Shown piece by piece: positions 30,077 through 38,199 of a stretch of 64,000 nt of DNA. Position 1 is the stretch's first letter; each line of letters begins with the position of its first letter. This DNA is from Hyphomicrobium_A sp963728165. Its GTDB lineage: Bacteria > Pseudomonadota > Alphaproteobacteria > Rhizobiales > Hyphomicrobiaceae. Below the pieces are notes generated by a model. The model was not told the origin of the DNA, made no database searches, and saw nothing but the letters and a program-made list of their open reading frames with translations. The stretch covers positions 1-64,000 of the forward strand of contig CAVSIY010000004.1 of NCBI GenBank assembly GCA_963728165.1, in the 5' to 3' direction. The position numbers were made by a program, and so were the translations under genes.

Positions 30077-31513
30077 TCAAATACCGCAGCGGGCCTGCGG
30101 GAGATAGCTGCCGTGGAGGCCGAAGGGGATCAGGTGCGGGCACTCGGCGCGCGCGACCTCCTGCAGCGTCTGCGCATCGAGCACCAGGAGGAACGAGCGC
30201 CCGCGGCGGGCATCGAGCACCACCGAGAGCAGCACGCCTTCGCCTTCCGCGATCCGGCCGGGCGCCGGCACGAACACGGGCTCGCCGGGGAAGCAGTGCT
30301 CCTCCCACCAGGTCTGCGCCTGCCCGCTGTCGACGTCGATCTTGACCACGCTGTCGAGAAAACCGCCTTTGACCTGGCGCCCGGCACCCCATACGTGGCG
30401 ATAGCGCCGCCCGGCAACGAGATCGTAGTCGATGCGCGGCAACTCGATCATCGCCTCGTTGAGTTCGGTCATGGTCACGGGAGCGTGGCCATCGAGCGGT
30501 ACGAAATAGCGCGTGAGGAGCCCGGTCGCGTCGACGCTCTCGCCCGCGCGCAGGCGCTCCAGGTAGAGCTGATCGATGACCTCGGCGTCCGGGTAGGCGA
30601 CGAAATCGACGACAATCCTGTCGCCGTCCTCGAAGGCATTGACGTGGTGGAAGGCGAAGACGGGCTCGGCCTCGATGGAGGTGACGAGACGACCGCCATC
30701 CTTCTCGAACACGTGGAAGCGCAGGCCGCGCTCCGGCGTCCAGCGGTAGTTGCGGATGAACGGCTCCGAGGCCAAGAGCAGTCGCAGCGGATCGACGACG
30801 AGCGGGAATTCGGTGAGCACGAGATAGCGCTCGGTCATGGCGAAGGAGTGCATGTAGGCGGGGCGGTCGATGCCCATCTCGGCGATGACGCGCTCAGGAG
30901 CGCCGTCGTCGGGGATGGCAAACAGCCGGTAGCGGCTTTTGCGCCCGAAGTCGACGACGTAGCTGTAGCGGCACGCGCGCTTCGCATCGTGATGCGGATG
31001 GGCGATGGAGATCTGTCCGCCGACCTGTTGCCCATAGGCGCGGTCGCCGAGGACGGCGAGCGTCTCGGGATCGAAGCACACGGGCAGCGTCGTCTCGGTC
31101 AGTGCCACCGGCTCGCCGCCGAACACGTCGATTGAGACGTTGGCATTGTCGGTGAAGGTCGGGTGGAAGACGGCGGCGACGCGCTGAAAGAGCGTGCGGC
31201 AGGGATCGGTGGCAAAGCCGCCGCGGGCGAGATCGCCCTTCTCCAACGACTCGCAGTAGGTGTCGGAGCGCAGAAACCGGTTGCGGTAGGACACGCGGCC
31301 TTTGTCGAAGCCGAAGCGGTGCAGCATGGCGAGGCCGTCGAACCAATGGTTCACGGTCGTGGCGCCGATATCGTATTTGGCGGGGCCGGTGCGCAAAAGC
31401 GTGCCCGACAGCCATTGCGGGAAGGCGCCGGTCACGGGCAAGCTCTCGACCGCGACCTCGTCATCGAGGTCGACGAAGCCATGGGCATAGCTGGTGCGAT
31501 CGCTGCTTGTCAT
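30077..31513 (-). CDS. Carotenoid oxygenase family protein
   Basis: A 478-residue seven-bladed propeller enzyme of the carotenoid/apocarotenoid/stilbene cleavage family (RPE65-like). Four iron-ligand histidines can be placed in A-H-P-H-H-D, Y-M-H-S-F-A-M-T, F-A-F-H-H-V-N-A-F, and near the C-terminus G-L-H-G-S-Y. The N-terminal G-T-L-L-R-T-G-P-A-K-Y and W-F-D-G-L-A-M-L-H-R-F motifs are typical. Start ATG at 31513 (M-T-S-S-D-R); an upstream GTG at 31522 is less likely. It probably cleaves carotenoids or a related polyene. No carotenoid genes are nearby. Confidence 0.9.
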   Translation of the reverse strand: MTSSDRTSYAHGFVDLDDEVAVESLPVTGAFPQWLSGTLLRTGPAKYDIGATTVNHWFDGLAMLHRFGFDKGRVSYRNRFLRSDTYCESLEKGDLARGGFATDPCRTLFQRVAAVFHPTFTDNANVSIDVFGGEPVALTETTLPVCFDPETLAVLGDRAYGQQVGGQISIAHPHHDAKRACRYSYVVDFGRKSRYRLFAIPDDGAPERVIAEMGIDRPAYMHSFAMTERYLVLTEFPLVVDPLRLLLASEPFIRNYRWTPERGLRFHVFEKDGGRLVTSIEAEPVFAFHHVNAFEDGDRIVVDFVAYPDAEVIDQLYLERLRAGESVDATGLLTRYFVPLDGHAPVTMTELNEAMIELPRIDYDLVAGRRYRHVWGAGRQVKGGFLDSVVKIDVDSGQAQTWWEEHCFPGEPVFVPAPGRIAEGEGVLLSVVLDARRGRSFLLVLDAQTLQEVARAECPHLIPFGLHGSYLPQARCGI

Positions 31514-31614
31514 GAGCAGCACTGTGGGCCCGCGATCGGAAAGGATTCCTCAACGCGCAAAACCGCGCGGCGATTAGCGAAAATTCTACCGAATGCGCAC
31601 CCGGCCAACGCGCG

Positions 31615-31959
31615 TCAATCCGCGCCGCCGCCATTCCCGTAGCGCAAGACCTGCACCTTCTCGAGCGTCACGAGGCCGCTGCCCATCAACTTCTCAAGCG
31701 TCGGGACGAAGGCGTTGATCTTCTCCTCCGTGTCGACGATCTCGATGACGATGGGCAAGTCCTGCGACAGGCGCAGGATCTTGGTCGTGTGCAGGTGGCT
31801 CGAGCGGCCGAAGCCGATGGGCCCGCGCAGCACGGTTGCGCCTGCGAGCCCCTGCTCGCGCGCAGCAAGCACGATCGCCTCGTAAAGCGGCAGCTTCCCC
31901 GCCTTGTCGTTCTCGCCGATGAAAATACGCAAGAGCACCGCGTCCTTTGGCAGCTGCAT
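31615..31959 (-). CDS. DUF190 domain-containing protein
   Basis: A 114-residue protein with the DUF190 pattern L-L-R-I-F-I-G-E-N-D-K, P-L-Y-E-A-I-V-L-A-A-R-E-Q-G-L-A-G-A-T-V-L-R-G and G-F-G-R-S-S. It has a PII-like ferredoxin fold and is commonly encoded beside crcB, where it is thought to modulate fluoride export. The start lies 2 bp after the crcB stop (ATG at 31959; an in-frame ATG at 31971 overlaps crcB), so it is co-translated with crcB and shares its fluoride-riboswitch control. Confidence 0.9.
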   Translation of the reverse strand: MQLPKDAVLLRIFIGENDKAGKLPLYEAIVLAAREQGLAGATVLRGPIGFGRSSHLHTTKILRLSQDLPIVIEIVDTEEKINAFVPTLEKLMGSGLVTLEKVQVLRYGNGGGAD

Positions 31960-31961
31960 GG

Positions 31962-32366
31962 CTACACCCATCTGATGGCGTTGTAGTGCTCGGCGATGAT
32001 GTGCCCGATCCACACCGCAACAAGGCACAGGATGACGGAAACGCCAATGTTGAGCCCAGCATAGAGCCATTCGCCGTCGTTCATGAGCGAAAGCGTCTGC
32101 AGGCTGAACGAGGAGAAGGTCGTGAAGCCGCCCAAGAAGCCCAGCATCACGAACTGACGCGTCGTCGCGTCCACGAACAGGCGCCCTTCAGGTGCTGTGA
32201 CGGTGGCGACGAAGCCGATGATCAGACATCCCACCACGTTGACGAACAGCGTGCCCCAGGGAAACGTCTCACCGATAAGGCGCGCCATAACGCCCGAGCA
32301 CCAGAAGCGCGCCATGCCGCCCAGCGCACTGCCAAGGCCGATCCACAAGTAGAGCTGCAATTCCAT
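31962..32366 (-). CDS. crcB: Fluoride efflux transporter CrcB (Fluc)
   Basis: A 134-residue four-TM Fluc channel: G-G-M-A-R-F near the N-terminus, F-P-W-G-T-L-F-V-N-V-V-G-C, and G-F-L-G-G-F-T-T-F-S-S-F-S, the conserved polar track and Phe box. CrcB dimers passively export fluoride across the inner membrane. The start is one of two adjacent ATGs (32369 or 32366) with GAGGCAGGAG upstream. The leader carries a promoter, a fluoride riboswitch and a terminator, so expression should rise with fluoride. Confidence 0.95.
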   Translation of the reverse strand: MELQLYLWIGLGSALGGMARFWCSGVMARLIGETFPWGTLFVNVVGCLIIGFVATVTAPEGRLFVDATTRQFVMLGFLGGFTTFSSFSLQTLSLMNDGEWLYAGLNIGVSVILCLVAVWIGHIIAEHYNAIRWV

Positions 32367-32423
32367 CATCTCCTGCCTCGGGCTCCTGCTCCCCGAAGAA
32401 TTGATTGAATGCGAGCGGGCATT

Positions 32424-32466
32424 AAAAAAGCCACCTCGCGGCGGCCACGCGGGCTCCCGCCGCCCG
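32424..32466 (-). terminator. Intrinsic terminator of the fluoride riboswitch (expression platform)
   Basis: On the minus strand, a GC-rich hairpin (GGGCGGCGGG pairing around to GGCCGCCGC) is followed by GGTGGC and a run of six T (32424-32429). It lies directly after the riboswitch aptamer and about 55 bp before the crcB start, the position for fluoride-controlled transcription termination. Confidence 0.75.
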
Positions 32467-32473
32467 TCCGGCG

Positions 32474-32524
32474 CGGCAGGAGTTATCAGCCCACAACGGG
32501 CAGCTCGAGGGGACTCCATCCCCT
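32474..32524 (-). promoter_or_regulatory. Fluoride riboswitch (crcB motif)
   Basis: The minus strand reads GGGGATGGAG at 32523-32514, then TCCCC, CTGCCC, a loop, GGGCTGATAACTCCTG ending near 32475. This reproduces the crcB-motif pattern: G-G-x-G-A-T-G, a closing C-C-C-C helix, C-T-G-C-C-C ... G-G-G-C-T-G-A-T, and pseudoknot C-T-C-C-T. Fluoride and Mg2+ stabilise the pseudoknot and prevent termination. It lies within the crcB leader and precedes a T-tract terminator. Confidence 0.88.
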
Positions 32525-32540
32525 GCACTTTGGTGCTTAA

Positions 32541-32569
32541 ATGCTAGGTTCTCGCCAAATCAGGGTCAA
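32541..32569 (-). promoter_or_regulatory. Sigma-70-type promoter for crcB
   Basis: On the minus strand, a -35 TTGACC (32569-32564) and a -10 TAGCAT (32546-32541) are separated by exactly 17 bases. Transcription would begin a few bases later, just before the riboswitch aptamer, giving a leader of the expected length. Confidence 0.65.
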
Positions 32570-32670
32570 GTTGTAGCGCGGCACATTGGGACGACGTGCC
32601 GCGCTCGCCAGCCGCTTCACACACGGGTGGCTGCGTCAAACGCTTGACTGCCGACGCCTGCTCTTGAGCC

Positions 32671-34737
32671 TCACTCGGCCGCCTGCTTCTGGGCCGCCAT
32701 CACCTGGTCGGCGAGACGGCCCGTCAGCTCGGCCAGATGATCGAATTTCGCCGTGTAGGTGCCGACACCCGACGTGGCCGAGCGCAGGTCTACGATCAGG
32801 CTCTCCATCTCGGAGGCCGGGATCTGCGCCTGCACCACGTCCCAGCCGCTCCAGCCCTCGCGTGCGTCGAAGCCGAGGATCTGTCCGCGCCGCTGCGAGA
32901 TGATGCCGTTGATGCGCGCAGTGGCATCGCTTGGCACCGCGACCTCCACCGCCATAATCGGCTCGAGCAGCACTGGCTGGCATTTGGGCATCCCCTCGCT
33001 CATGCCGATGCGCCCCGCCTGGCGGAAGGCCATGTCGGAGGAGTCGACCGTGTGATAGGACCCGTCGATCAGCGTCACGGCGACGTCGACGACGGGAAAC
33101 CCAAGCGGCCCGTGCTGCAGATAATCCTTCACGCCGATCTCCACCGACGGGATGAACTGGCGCGGCACGACGCCGCCGGTGATCTTCTCGGCGAACTGGA
33201 ATCCGGCGCCGCGCGGCAGCGGCGCAATCTCGATCACCGCGTCGCCGAACTGGCCGTGGCCGCCCGACTGCTTCTTGTGGCGCCCGCGCACTTCCGTGCC
33301 CGTGCGAATCGTCTCCTTATAGGGAATGAGCCGCTGCTGGCGCTCGACCGCCACGCCATACTTGCGCTGCAGCCGCTCGGTGGCGACGCGCAGGTGCATC
33401 TCGCCCTGTCCCAACAGCAGCATCTGGTGCGTGTCGAGATTCTGCTCGAGCTGCAGCGAGGGGTCCTCCTCCATCAGCTTGGCGAGCGCCGTCGTCAGCT
33501 TCACCTCGTCCTTGCGGTCCTTGAGGCCCAATCCGACGCCGAATACCGGCTCGGGCGCCGGCGGGCCGCTGACCTGGACGACACCGCCCTTGTCGGCGGT
33601 GATGGTCTCGCCCGTCTTGATGGATTCAAGGCGCCCCAGCGCGACGGTCTCGCCGGCCTTGGCCGTCCCGCGCTTCACCGGCTCCTCGCCGCGCAATGCG
33701 AAGACGCCGGCGGCGCGCTCATCCGAGCCCGATGCGCCCACGACCGTCGTCCCGTCGCCGAACTCGCCGGTCAGCACCCGGACAACCGACAGCTTGCCGC
33801 CGTGCGCGGTATGCATCGTCTTGAAGACAAAGGCCGACGACTTGGCGTTTTCCAATTTGAGCCGGCGCGCGGTCTCCTGCACCGTGGGCACCTCGTGGCG
33901 CAAGGCCTTCAAGAGCCGCAGGATGCCGTTCTCGTTCGAGGCCGAGCCCAGCAGCACCGGGCAGATGAGCCCCTTGCGCAGGTCTTCGGTCAGGTCTGCG
34001 AACACCTTGTCGCGCGGGGCCGGCATATCGGAGAGCAGCTGCTCCATCAGCTCGTCGTCGTAGTCGGCGAGCTGCTCCAGCATGTGGAAGCGCGCCTCGT
34101 CCTTGCGTTCCGACACGCCGGTCGGCAGCTCCACGATCTCGGAGGGGGCGTGCGCGCGATAGACGTAGGCGCGCTCGGACGCGAGATCGACGAAGCCCGT
34201 GGCGACGCCGTTCTCCCAGATGGGGATCTGGCGCAGCACCAGCGGCTTGTTGCTCGCCGGCTGCAACACCGGGATCAACTCGCGCACCGGGATCTCGGAG
34301 GCGTCGATCTTGTTGAGGAACAGGAAGTGGGGGATGCCGCGGTCCTCGAGCTGCTTCAAGATGATCTGCAGCGCCGGCACGCGCTTGGCGTCGGGCTCGC
34401 AAACGACGACGGCTGCGTCGCACGCGGTGAGCGCGAGGGCGCCCTCGTTCTGGAACTCGATCGACCCGGGGCAATCGACGAAGGTGAAGGCATCACCGAG
34501 AAATTGCACGTCGGCGATGTTGAGCGCCACGCTCATGCCGTGGTCGCGCGCCTCTGGGCTCGCGTCACCAACGGTCGTCTTGTCTGGGATGGTCCCGGCT
34601 CTAGTCACCGCGCCGGTACGGGCGAGGATCGATTCGAGAAGCGTGGTCTTGCCGCTCAGGTAAGGGCCTACGAGTGCGATGCAGCGGGGGCGGACACCCC
34701 CATTGGCTCCCGATCTTGGGCCGTTGGATTGCGCCAT
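32671..34737 (-). CDS. Elongation factor G-like protein (EF-G paralogue)
   Basis: A 688-residue translational GTPase with P-loop G-P-Y-L-S-G-K-T-T, the G3 V-D-C-P-G-S-I-E-F and G4 L-N-K-I-D, then EF-G domains II-V (for example G-G-H-G-Q-F-G-D-A-V in domain IV). It differs from canonical FusA in switch I and G3 (DCPGS rather than DTPGH), placing it in the EF-G-like COG0480 group found beside true EF-G in many bacteria. Its role is uncertain and may be recycling or non-canonical. ATG at 34737 follows GGGAGG. It stands alone, without the str operon, supporting a paralogue. Confidence 0.88.
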   Translation of the reverse strand: MAQSNGPRSGANGGVRPRCIALVGPYLSGKTTLLESILARTGAVTRAGTIPDKTTVGDASPEARDHGMSVALNIADVQFLGDAFTFVDCPGSIEFQNEGALALTACDAAVVVCEPDAKRVPALQIILKQLEDRGIPHFLFLNKIDASEIPVRELIPVLQPASNKPLVLRQIPIWENGVATGFVDLASERAYVYRAHAPSEIVELPTGVSERKDEARFHMLEQLADYDDELMEQLLSDMPAPRDKVFADLTEDLRKGLICPVLLGSASNENGILRLLKALRHEVPTVQETARRLKLENAKSSAFVFKTMHTAHGGKLSVVRVLTGEFGDGTTVVGASGSDERAAGVFALRGEEPVKRGTAKAGETVALGRLESIKTGETITADKGGVVQVSGPPAPEPVFGVGLGLKDRKDEVKLTTALAKLMEEDPSLQLEQNLDTHQMLLLGQGEMHLRVATERLQRKYGVAVERQQRLIPYKETIRTGTEVRGRHKKQSGGHGQFGDAVIEIAPLPRGAGFQFAEKITGGVVPRQFIPSVEIGVKDYLQHGPLGFPVVDVAVTLIDGSYHTVDSSDMAFRQAGRIGMSEGMPKCQPVLLEPIMAVEVAVPSDATARINGIISQRRGQILGFDAREGWSGWDVVQAQIPASEMESLIVDLRSATSGVGTYTAKFDHLAELTGRLADQVMAAQKQAAE

Positions 34738-35103
34738 TTTTTCCTCCCTTGGCTGGAGGCGCGCAGCCGCGAGTGCCGCGTCCCCCGCGCCTCGGATGAG
34801 GAAAACGCGGCTCGCTCATGTTCGCGCCGCACTTGGCGCAGCGCAAGCCCTCCGAAGCTAAAAGGCGTCGTGCACGCTGCGCGAAAGCAGATTGTCCAGT
34901 TGTTCGCGCAAGCAATATTGCGATGCACAACGCCGAACGAAGAAAAAGCCTACCAAACTTGATGGAGCTCGGGGAAATCTACTTGGAACGACTCCACGAT
35001 TGACGCATTATCAATCCATGCTGGTTCGTTTGAGGCTTCATCGGCGACGAGCCAGCGACAAGGGCCGCGAGGGGGCTCCGGTCCGCAGAAACAGAGGCGT
35101 GCG
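34738..35103. other. Intergenic, no gene seen
   Basis: 366 bp between the EF-G-like start and the small plus-strand frame at 35104. I find no recognisable gene or hairpin; it should include the EF-G-like promoter. Confidence 0.45.
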
Positions 35104-35328
35104 ATGAGTATGCAGGCGCTGAAGTCGGCGGCCCACGCAGCGGGTTATGCGATGGCCCCCGAGGATCTGCCGGAGCCCCGGCCCCAAGTCATTCGACGCA
35201 CGGGCACGGCATTGGCCGTGCGCTCGCGTCCGGCGTCCATCAGGCTCTTGCGAGCGCAAAGATACCTGCGCCGGCTTTGGTTGCGCGAGTGGGTCGCCGG
35301 TCACTGGACGGGCCGCGCCACGGCCTGA
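35104..35328 (+). CDS. Small basic hypothetical protein
   Basis: A 74-residue frame beginning M-S-M-Q-A-L-K-S-A-A-H-A-A-G-Y-A-M with a GAGG shortly upstream. The C-terminal half is strongly basic (many Arg, W-L-R-E-W). No domain is recognised, and codon bias is not distinctive enough to decide. It converges on the small membrane protein gene at 35338, leaving 9 bp between. Confidence 0.35.
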   Translation: MSMQALKSAAHAAGYAMAPEDLPEPRPQVIRRTGTALAVRSRPASIRLLRAQRYLRRLWLREWVAGHWTGRATA

Positions 35329-35337
35329 GCGCTCGGC

Positions 35338-35469
35338 TTAGGCGCTGAGCGCGCGCACGAGCCAGGTGACGAGCAACGCCGCCACCACCACGATCAGTCC
35401 CGCGCGCCAGTAGAGGCAGGTGCGGCAGGGGCGCGCGGCGTCCTTGGGCATCGTCGCAGCCGGCGGCAT
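35338..35469 (-). CDS. Small single-pass membrane protein overlapping the aminotransferase stop
   Basis: A 43-residue frame starts at the ATG at 35469, whose A is shared with the aminotransferase stop (TGATG). It has a cytoplasmic head with C-R-T-C, then one clear TM helix (about residues 24-40: L-I-V-V-V-A-A-L-L-V-T-W-L-V) and a stop at 35338. The one-base stop/start overlap indicates translational coupling. Too short for usual gene callers, so easily missed. Function unknown. Confidence 0.6.
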   Translation of the reverse strand: MPPAATMPKDAARPCRTCLYWRAGLIVVVAALLVTWLVRALSA

Positions 35470-36671
35470 CACCGCAAATTCCCGCAGAACCGCTGGATAC
35501 GGCGGCACGCGTCCTCGAGCACCTCGCGCGACGTCGCATAAGACACGCGGAACGCCGGCGAGCTGGCGAACGCCGCGCCGTGCACCACGGCGACGCCTTC
35601 CTCCTCCAGAAGCGCGGTGGCGAAATCCTCATCCGTGGCGATCGTCTTGCCCGCAGCGCTGGTCTTGCCGATGGCGCCGCCGCAGCTCGGATAGACGTAG
35701 AAGGCGCCTTCCGGCTTCGGGCACTTGAGGCCGCTCGCCTGATTGAGCATCGAGACGACAAGATCGCGGCGCTCGACGAACTTCTCGTTGTTCCTCGCGA
35801 TGAAATCCTGCGGACCATCCAGCGCCTCGATCGCCGCCCACTGCGTAATCGAGCACGGGTTCGAGGTGGACTGCGACTGCAATTTGCGCATGGCGTTGAT
35901 GAGAACCTCTGGCCCGCCCGCGTAGCCAAGTCGCCAGCCCGTCATGCAATAGGCCTTGGAGAGGCCGTTCATGGTGAGCGTGCGATCGAAGAGCCGCGGC
36001 TCGACGGCTGCCGGCGTGGCAAACGTCAGCCCGTCGTAGAGCAGATGCTCGTAGATGTCGTCGCTCAGCACCCACACGTTCTCGTGGCGCAGGAGCACGT
36101 CGGTCAGCGCCTTGAGCTCGTCCTTCGTGTAGGCGGCGCCCGTGGGATTGGACGGCGAGTTGAAGATCAGCCACTTGGTCTTGGGCGTGATCGCCGCCTC
36201 GAGCGCGGCCGGCTTCAGCTTGTAGCCGTCCTCGAGCCGCGTCTCGGCGAACACCGGCTGCGCGCCGGCCAGCATCACGATGTCGGCGTAAGAAACCCAG
36301 CACGGCGCCGGAATCACGACCTCGTCGCCGGGGTTCAGCGTGGCCAGCAGCGCGTTATAGATCACCTGCTTGCCGCCGGTTCCCACCGAGATCTGGCTCG
36401 GCTTGTAGTCGAGCCCGTTCTCGCGCGAGAACTTGCGCTGAATCGCGGCCTTGAGCTCGGGCAACCCGTCGACGTCGGTGTACTTCGTGTAGCCAGCCGC
36501 CATGGCCCGGATGGCGGCCGCCTTGACATTTTCCGGCGTATCGAAATCTGGTTCACCCGCCGACAAGGAAATAATGTCGCGGCCGGCCGCCTTGAGCTGG
36601 CGCGCCTTGGTCGAGACCGCGATGGTCGCTGAGGGCTGGATTCGATTCAAGCTGTCGGCGATGAAGCCCAT
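35469..36671 (-). CDS. aatA: Pyridoxal phosphate-dependent aspartate aminotransferase
   Basis: A 400-residue class I/II aminotransferase. Motifs: L-S-A-G-E-P-D-F-D-T-P near the N-terminus, G-G-K-Q-V-I-Y-N-A, N-S-P-S-N-P-T-G-A, the D-D-I-Y-E-H region, PLP-lysine in N-G-L-S-K-A-Y-C-M-T-G-W-R-L-G-Y, and R-V-S-Y-A-T near the end. It transfers amino groups between aspartate and 2-oxoglutarate, and close relatives also act on prephenate. ATG at 36671 (M-G-F-I-A-D-S-L-N-R-I-Q-P-S) matches family start. A 43-residue membrane protein gene overlaps its stop. Confidence 0.93.
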   Translation of the reverse strand: MGFIADSLNRIQPSATIAVSTKARQLKAAGRDIISLSAGEPDFDTPENVKAAAIRAMAAGYTKYTDVDGLPELKAAIQRKFSRENGLDYKPSQISVGTGGKQVIYNALLATLNPGDEVVIPAPCWVSYADIVMLAGAQPVFAETRLEDGYKLKPAALEAAITPKTKWLIFNSPSNPTGAAYTKDELKALTDVLLRHENVWVLSDDIYEHLLYDGLTFATPAAVEPRLFDRTLTMNGLSKAYCMTGWRLGYAGGPEVLINAMRKLQSQSTSNPCSITQWAAIEALDGPQDFIARNNEKFVERRDLVVSMLNQASGLKCPKPEGAFYVYPSCGGAIGKTSAAGKTIATDEDFATALLEEEGVAVVHGAAFASSPAFRVSYATSREVLEDACRRIQRFCGNLR

Positions 36672-37012
36672 GGCTGCCGGTTTTCCCTTTCCACGGAGCG
36701 CGCGTACGTCGCGCGCAAGCGGCGCGGACACTAGCCTTCGCACTGCACAACATCAATACTTCGGGGCTCGTGCGGAGTTTGGCGCCCGGTGTGCCTGGCG
36801 CCCAGTCACTTACTTGCCACATCTCCCAGATGGCCGATGTTAATCAAAAGAATACGATGCAATCGTCACAATCTCGGCCACAGACCTGCCACAGAGGCAG
36901 GTGTAGCCTTGATTTATGCAATGGTGGCGTTTTGCGCCTGCCGGCAAGGCTCATGGCAGCAAGGCCAAGACAGCAAGACCAGACATCGAGACAAAAGAGA
37001 TGGCTTCGTGAA
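36672..37012. other. Intergenic, no gene seen
   Basis: 341 bp upstream of the aminotransferase and of a divergent membrane-protein gene. The plus frame is open through here, but residues before M-S-L-S-G-P-L look non-coding. Promoters for both genes should lie here. Confidence 0.4.
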
Positions 37013-37393
37013 ATGTCGCTTAGCGGACCTCTTCGGATGACCTTACGCACGGCGGGCGATGCTCTGATCGGCCTCGTGCTTTTCCTGACATTCGCCCTGG
37101 CGGTCAGCGCCTACGAGCGCTCATCGGTCGTGACCCATAGGTTGACCGACATCCTTGCGGTCAGCTCCAGCGCCGGCGATCTCTTGAAGTTCCAGCTGGA
37201 CGACAGCCCGCTGATTGCCGCAGCCGTGGTGGCAACGGCGGTCCCGGTTCCGCACTCGGGCGCGATGAGCCGGCTGCCGCGCACCGGCGGCTTTGCGCCC
37301 TATTTGCTGCTCGCCGGCATCTTCTCAGGGCTCGTCGCGTTCAACTTGGCGTTCTTCAGACACCTTCGCCGCGAGTACGCCTCCCCGCGGTAA
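37013..37393 (+). CDS. Hypothetical membrane protein, two TM helices
   Basis: About 126 residues starting at the ATG at 37013 (M-S-L-S-G-P-L-R) or 37037. TM1 spans about 18-37 (G-L-V-L-F-L-T-F-A-L-A-V-S-A). A roughly 60-residue loop contains V-V-T-H-R-L-T-D-I-L, and TM2 is near 95-115 (Y-L-L-L-A-G-I-F-S-G-L-V-A-F-N-L-A-F-F). No family recognised. An inverted repeat typical of a terminator follows 5 bp after the stop. Confidence 0.55.
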   Translation: MSLSGPLRMTLRTAGDALIGLVLFLTFALAVSAYERSSVVTHRLTDILAVSSSAGDLLKFQLDDSPLIAAAVVATAVPVPHSGAMSRLPRTGGFAPYLLLAGIFSGLVAFNLAFFRHLRREYASPR

Positions 37394-37398
37394 GGTGC

Positions 37399-37450
37399 GT
37401 GGAGGAGAGGCTCGGGCTCTGCTGGGAGCCCTTGACGGTCTCTCCTCCAC
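37399..37450. terminator. Long inverted repeat, terminator-like
   Basis: An 11-bp perfect stem (GTGGAGGAGAG at 37399-37409 with CTCTCCTCCAC at 37440-37450) encloses an inner hairpin GGGCTC-TGCT-GGGAGCCC. It lies right after the membrane-protein stop. There is no strong T-run, so either a Rho-type or processing hairpin, or a mobile palindrome. Confidence 0.5.
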
Positions 37451-37544
37451 TCCTAACATCTGGTAATGTGGAACAGTGCTCGGCCCGTTAACTTAACCTC
37501 GAGCCTCCCGGGCAAAGGGAGATCGGCACCAACCGGAGCGAATC

Positions 37545-38042
37545 ATGGCCAGACGATCCTTTCGGCTGACTAACCTTCCGGTCGCAGCGTTGGGCGTCGC
37601 GGCTGCGGGCGTCGGCTCCGCTGCCCTGACCACCCTCGGAAACGGCGACGCCGTCGTTGAACGCGGTTTCGAGCAGGCGCTTGCCACCCGGGCCGACCGA
37701 CCCAATACGGGGAAGACCGCGGGTCCCGCCATCGCCGGCAGCGAGCAGTTCTGGCTGACGCGCGTCGTCCACGAGGCGGGCGGTGCGCCCCTGAACCGGC
37801 CGGTGACCGTCGGCGACCGCATCACCATCAATTCGGGCGGGCATGACCGCATCCTCAACGTGGTCACCATCGACAAGATCGACAGCTCGCTGGCGCTCAC
37901 CTCATCGGAGCGGCCGGCGCGGCTGCTGCTCGTGACCTGCCGCGACCAGGCGAACCCCGAGGGCCGCCCGGTCCGCTTCCTGATTGAGGCCGACGACGAG
38001 ATTCCGGCGCTCTCCTCGGCCAAGACCGCTCGGACCCTGTAA
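37545..38042 (+). CDS. Exported hypothetical protein with sortase-like C-terminal half
   Basis: A 165-residue protein with an N-terminal signal-like hydrophobic stretch (A-A-L-G-V-A-A-A-G-V-G). The C-terminal region reads V-G-D-R-I-T-I-N ... I-D-K-I-D-S-S-L-A-L-T-S-S-E-R-P-A-R-L-L-L-V-T-C-R-D ... R-P-V-R-F-L-I-E-A. This matches the order seen in sortases: G-D-x-I beta strand, the (T)L-x-T-C catalytic strand with Cys, then an Arg-bearing strand. The catalytic His expected in a G-H motif before it is not evident, so a degenerate or incomplete sortase fold is likely. Assignment is inference; no family was confirmed. Confidence 0.5.
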   Translation: MARRSFRLTNLPVAALGVAAAGVGSAALTTLGNGDAVVERGFEQALATRADRPNTGKTAGPAIAGSEQFWLTRVVHEAGGAPLNRPVTVGDRITINSGGHDRILNVVTIDKIDSSLALTSSERPARLLLVTCRDQANPEGRPVRFLIEADDEIPALSSAKTARTL

Positions 38043-38199
38043 GCGCGCACCCGACCCGCAATCGCGCGGGGTCGTCCCTGCCCTCTTGGGCGTGGGGCCA
38101 GCTAGAGTGTTGCCTCTGCCACACAATCCCGTGATATGCTGAGCCCGTCGGCACCAGCGCGCCGGGCTGCGCCGGGCAACCATCGGGGGAGATTCTTGC

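Noticed and set aside
32737..34962. Long plus-strand frame opposite the EF-G-like gene
   Set aside because: Antisense shadow with repetitive Arg/His/Glu/Leu composition; no domain and no ribosome site.
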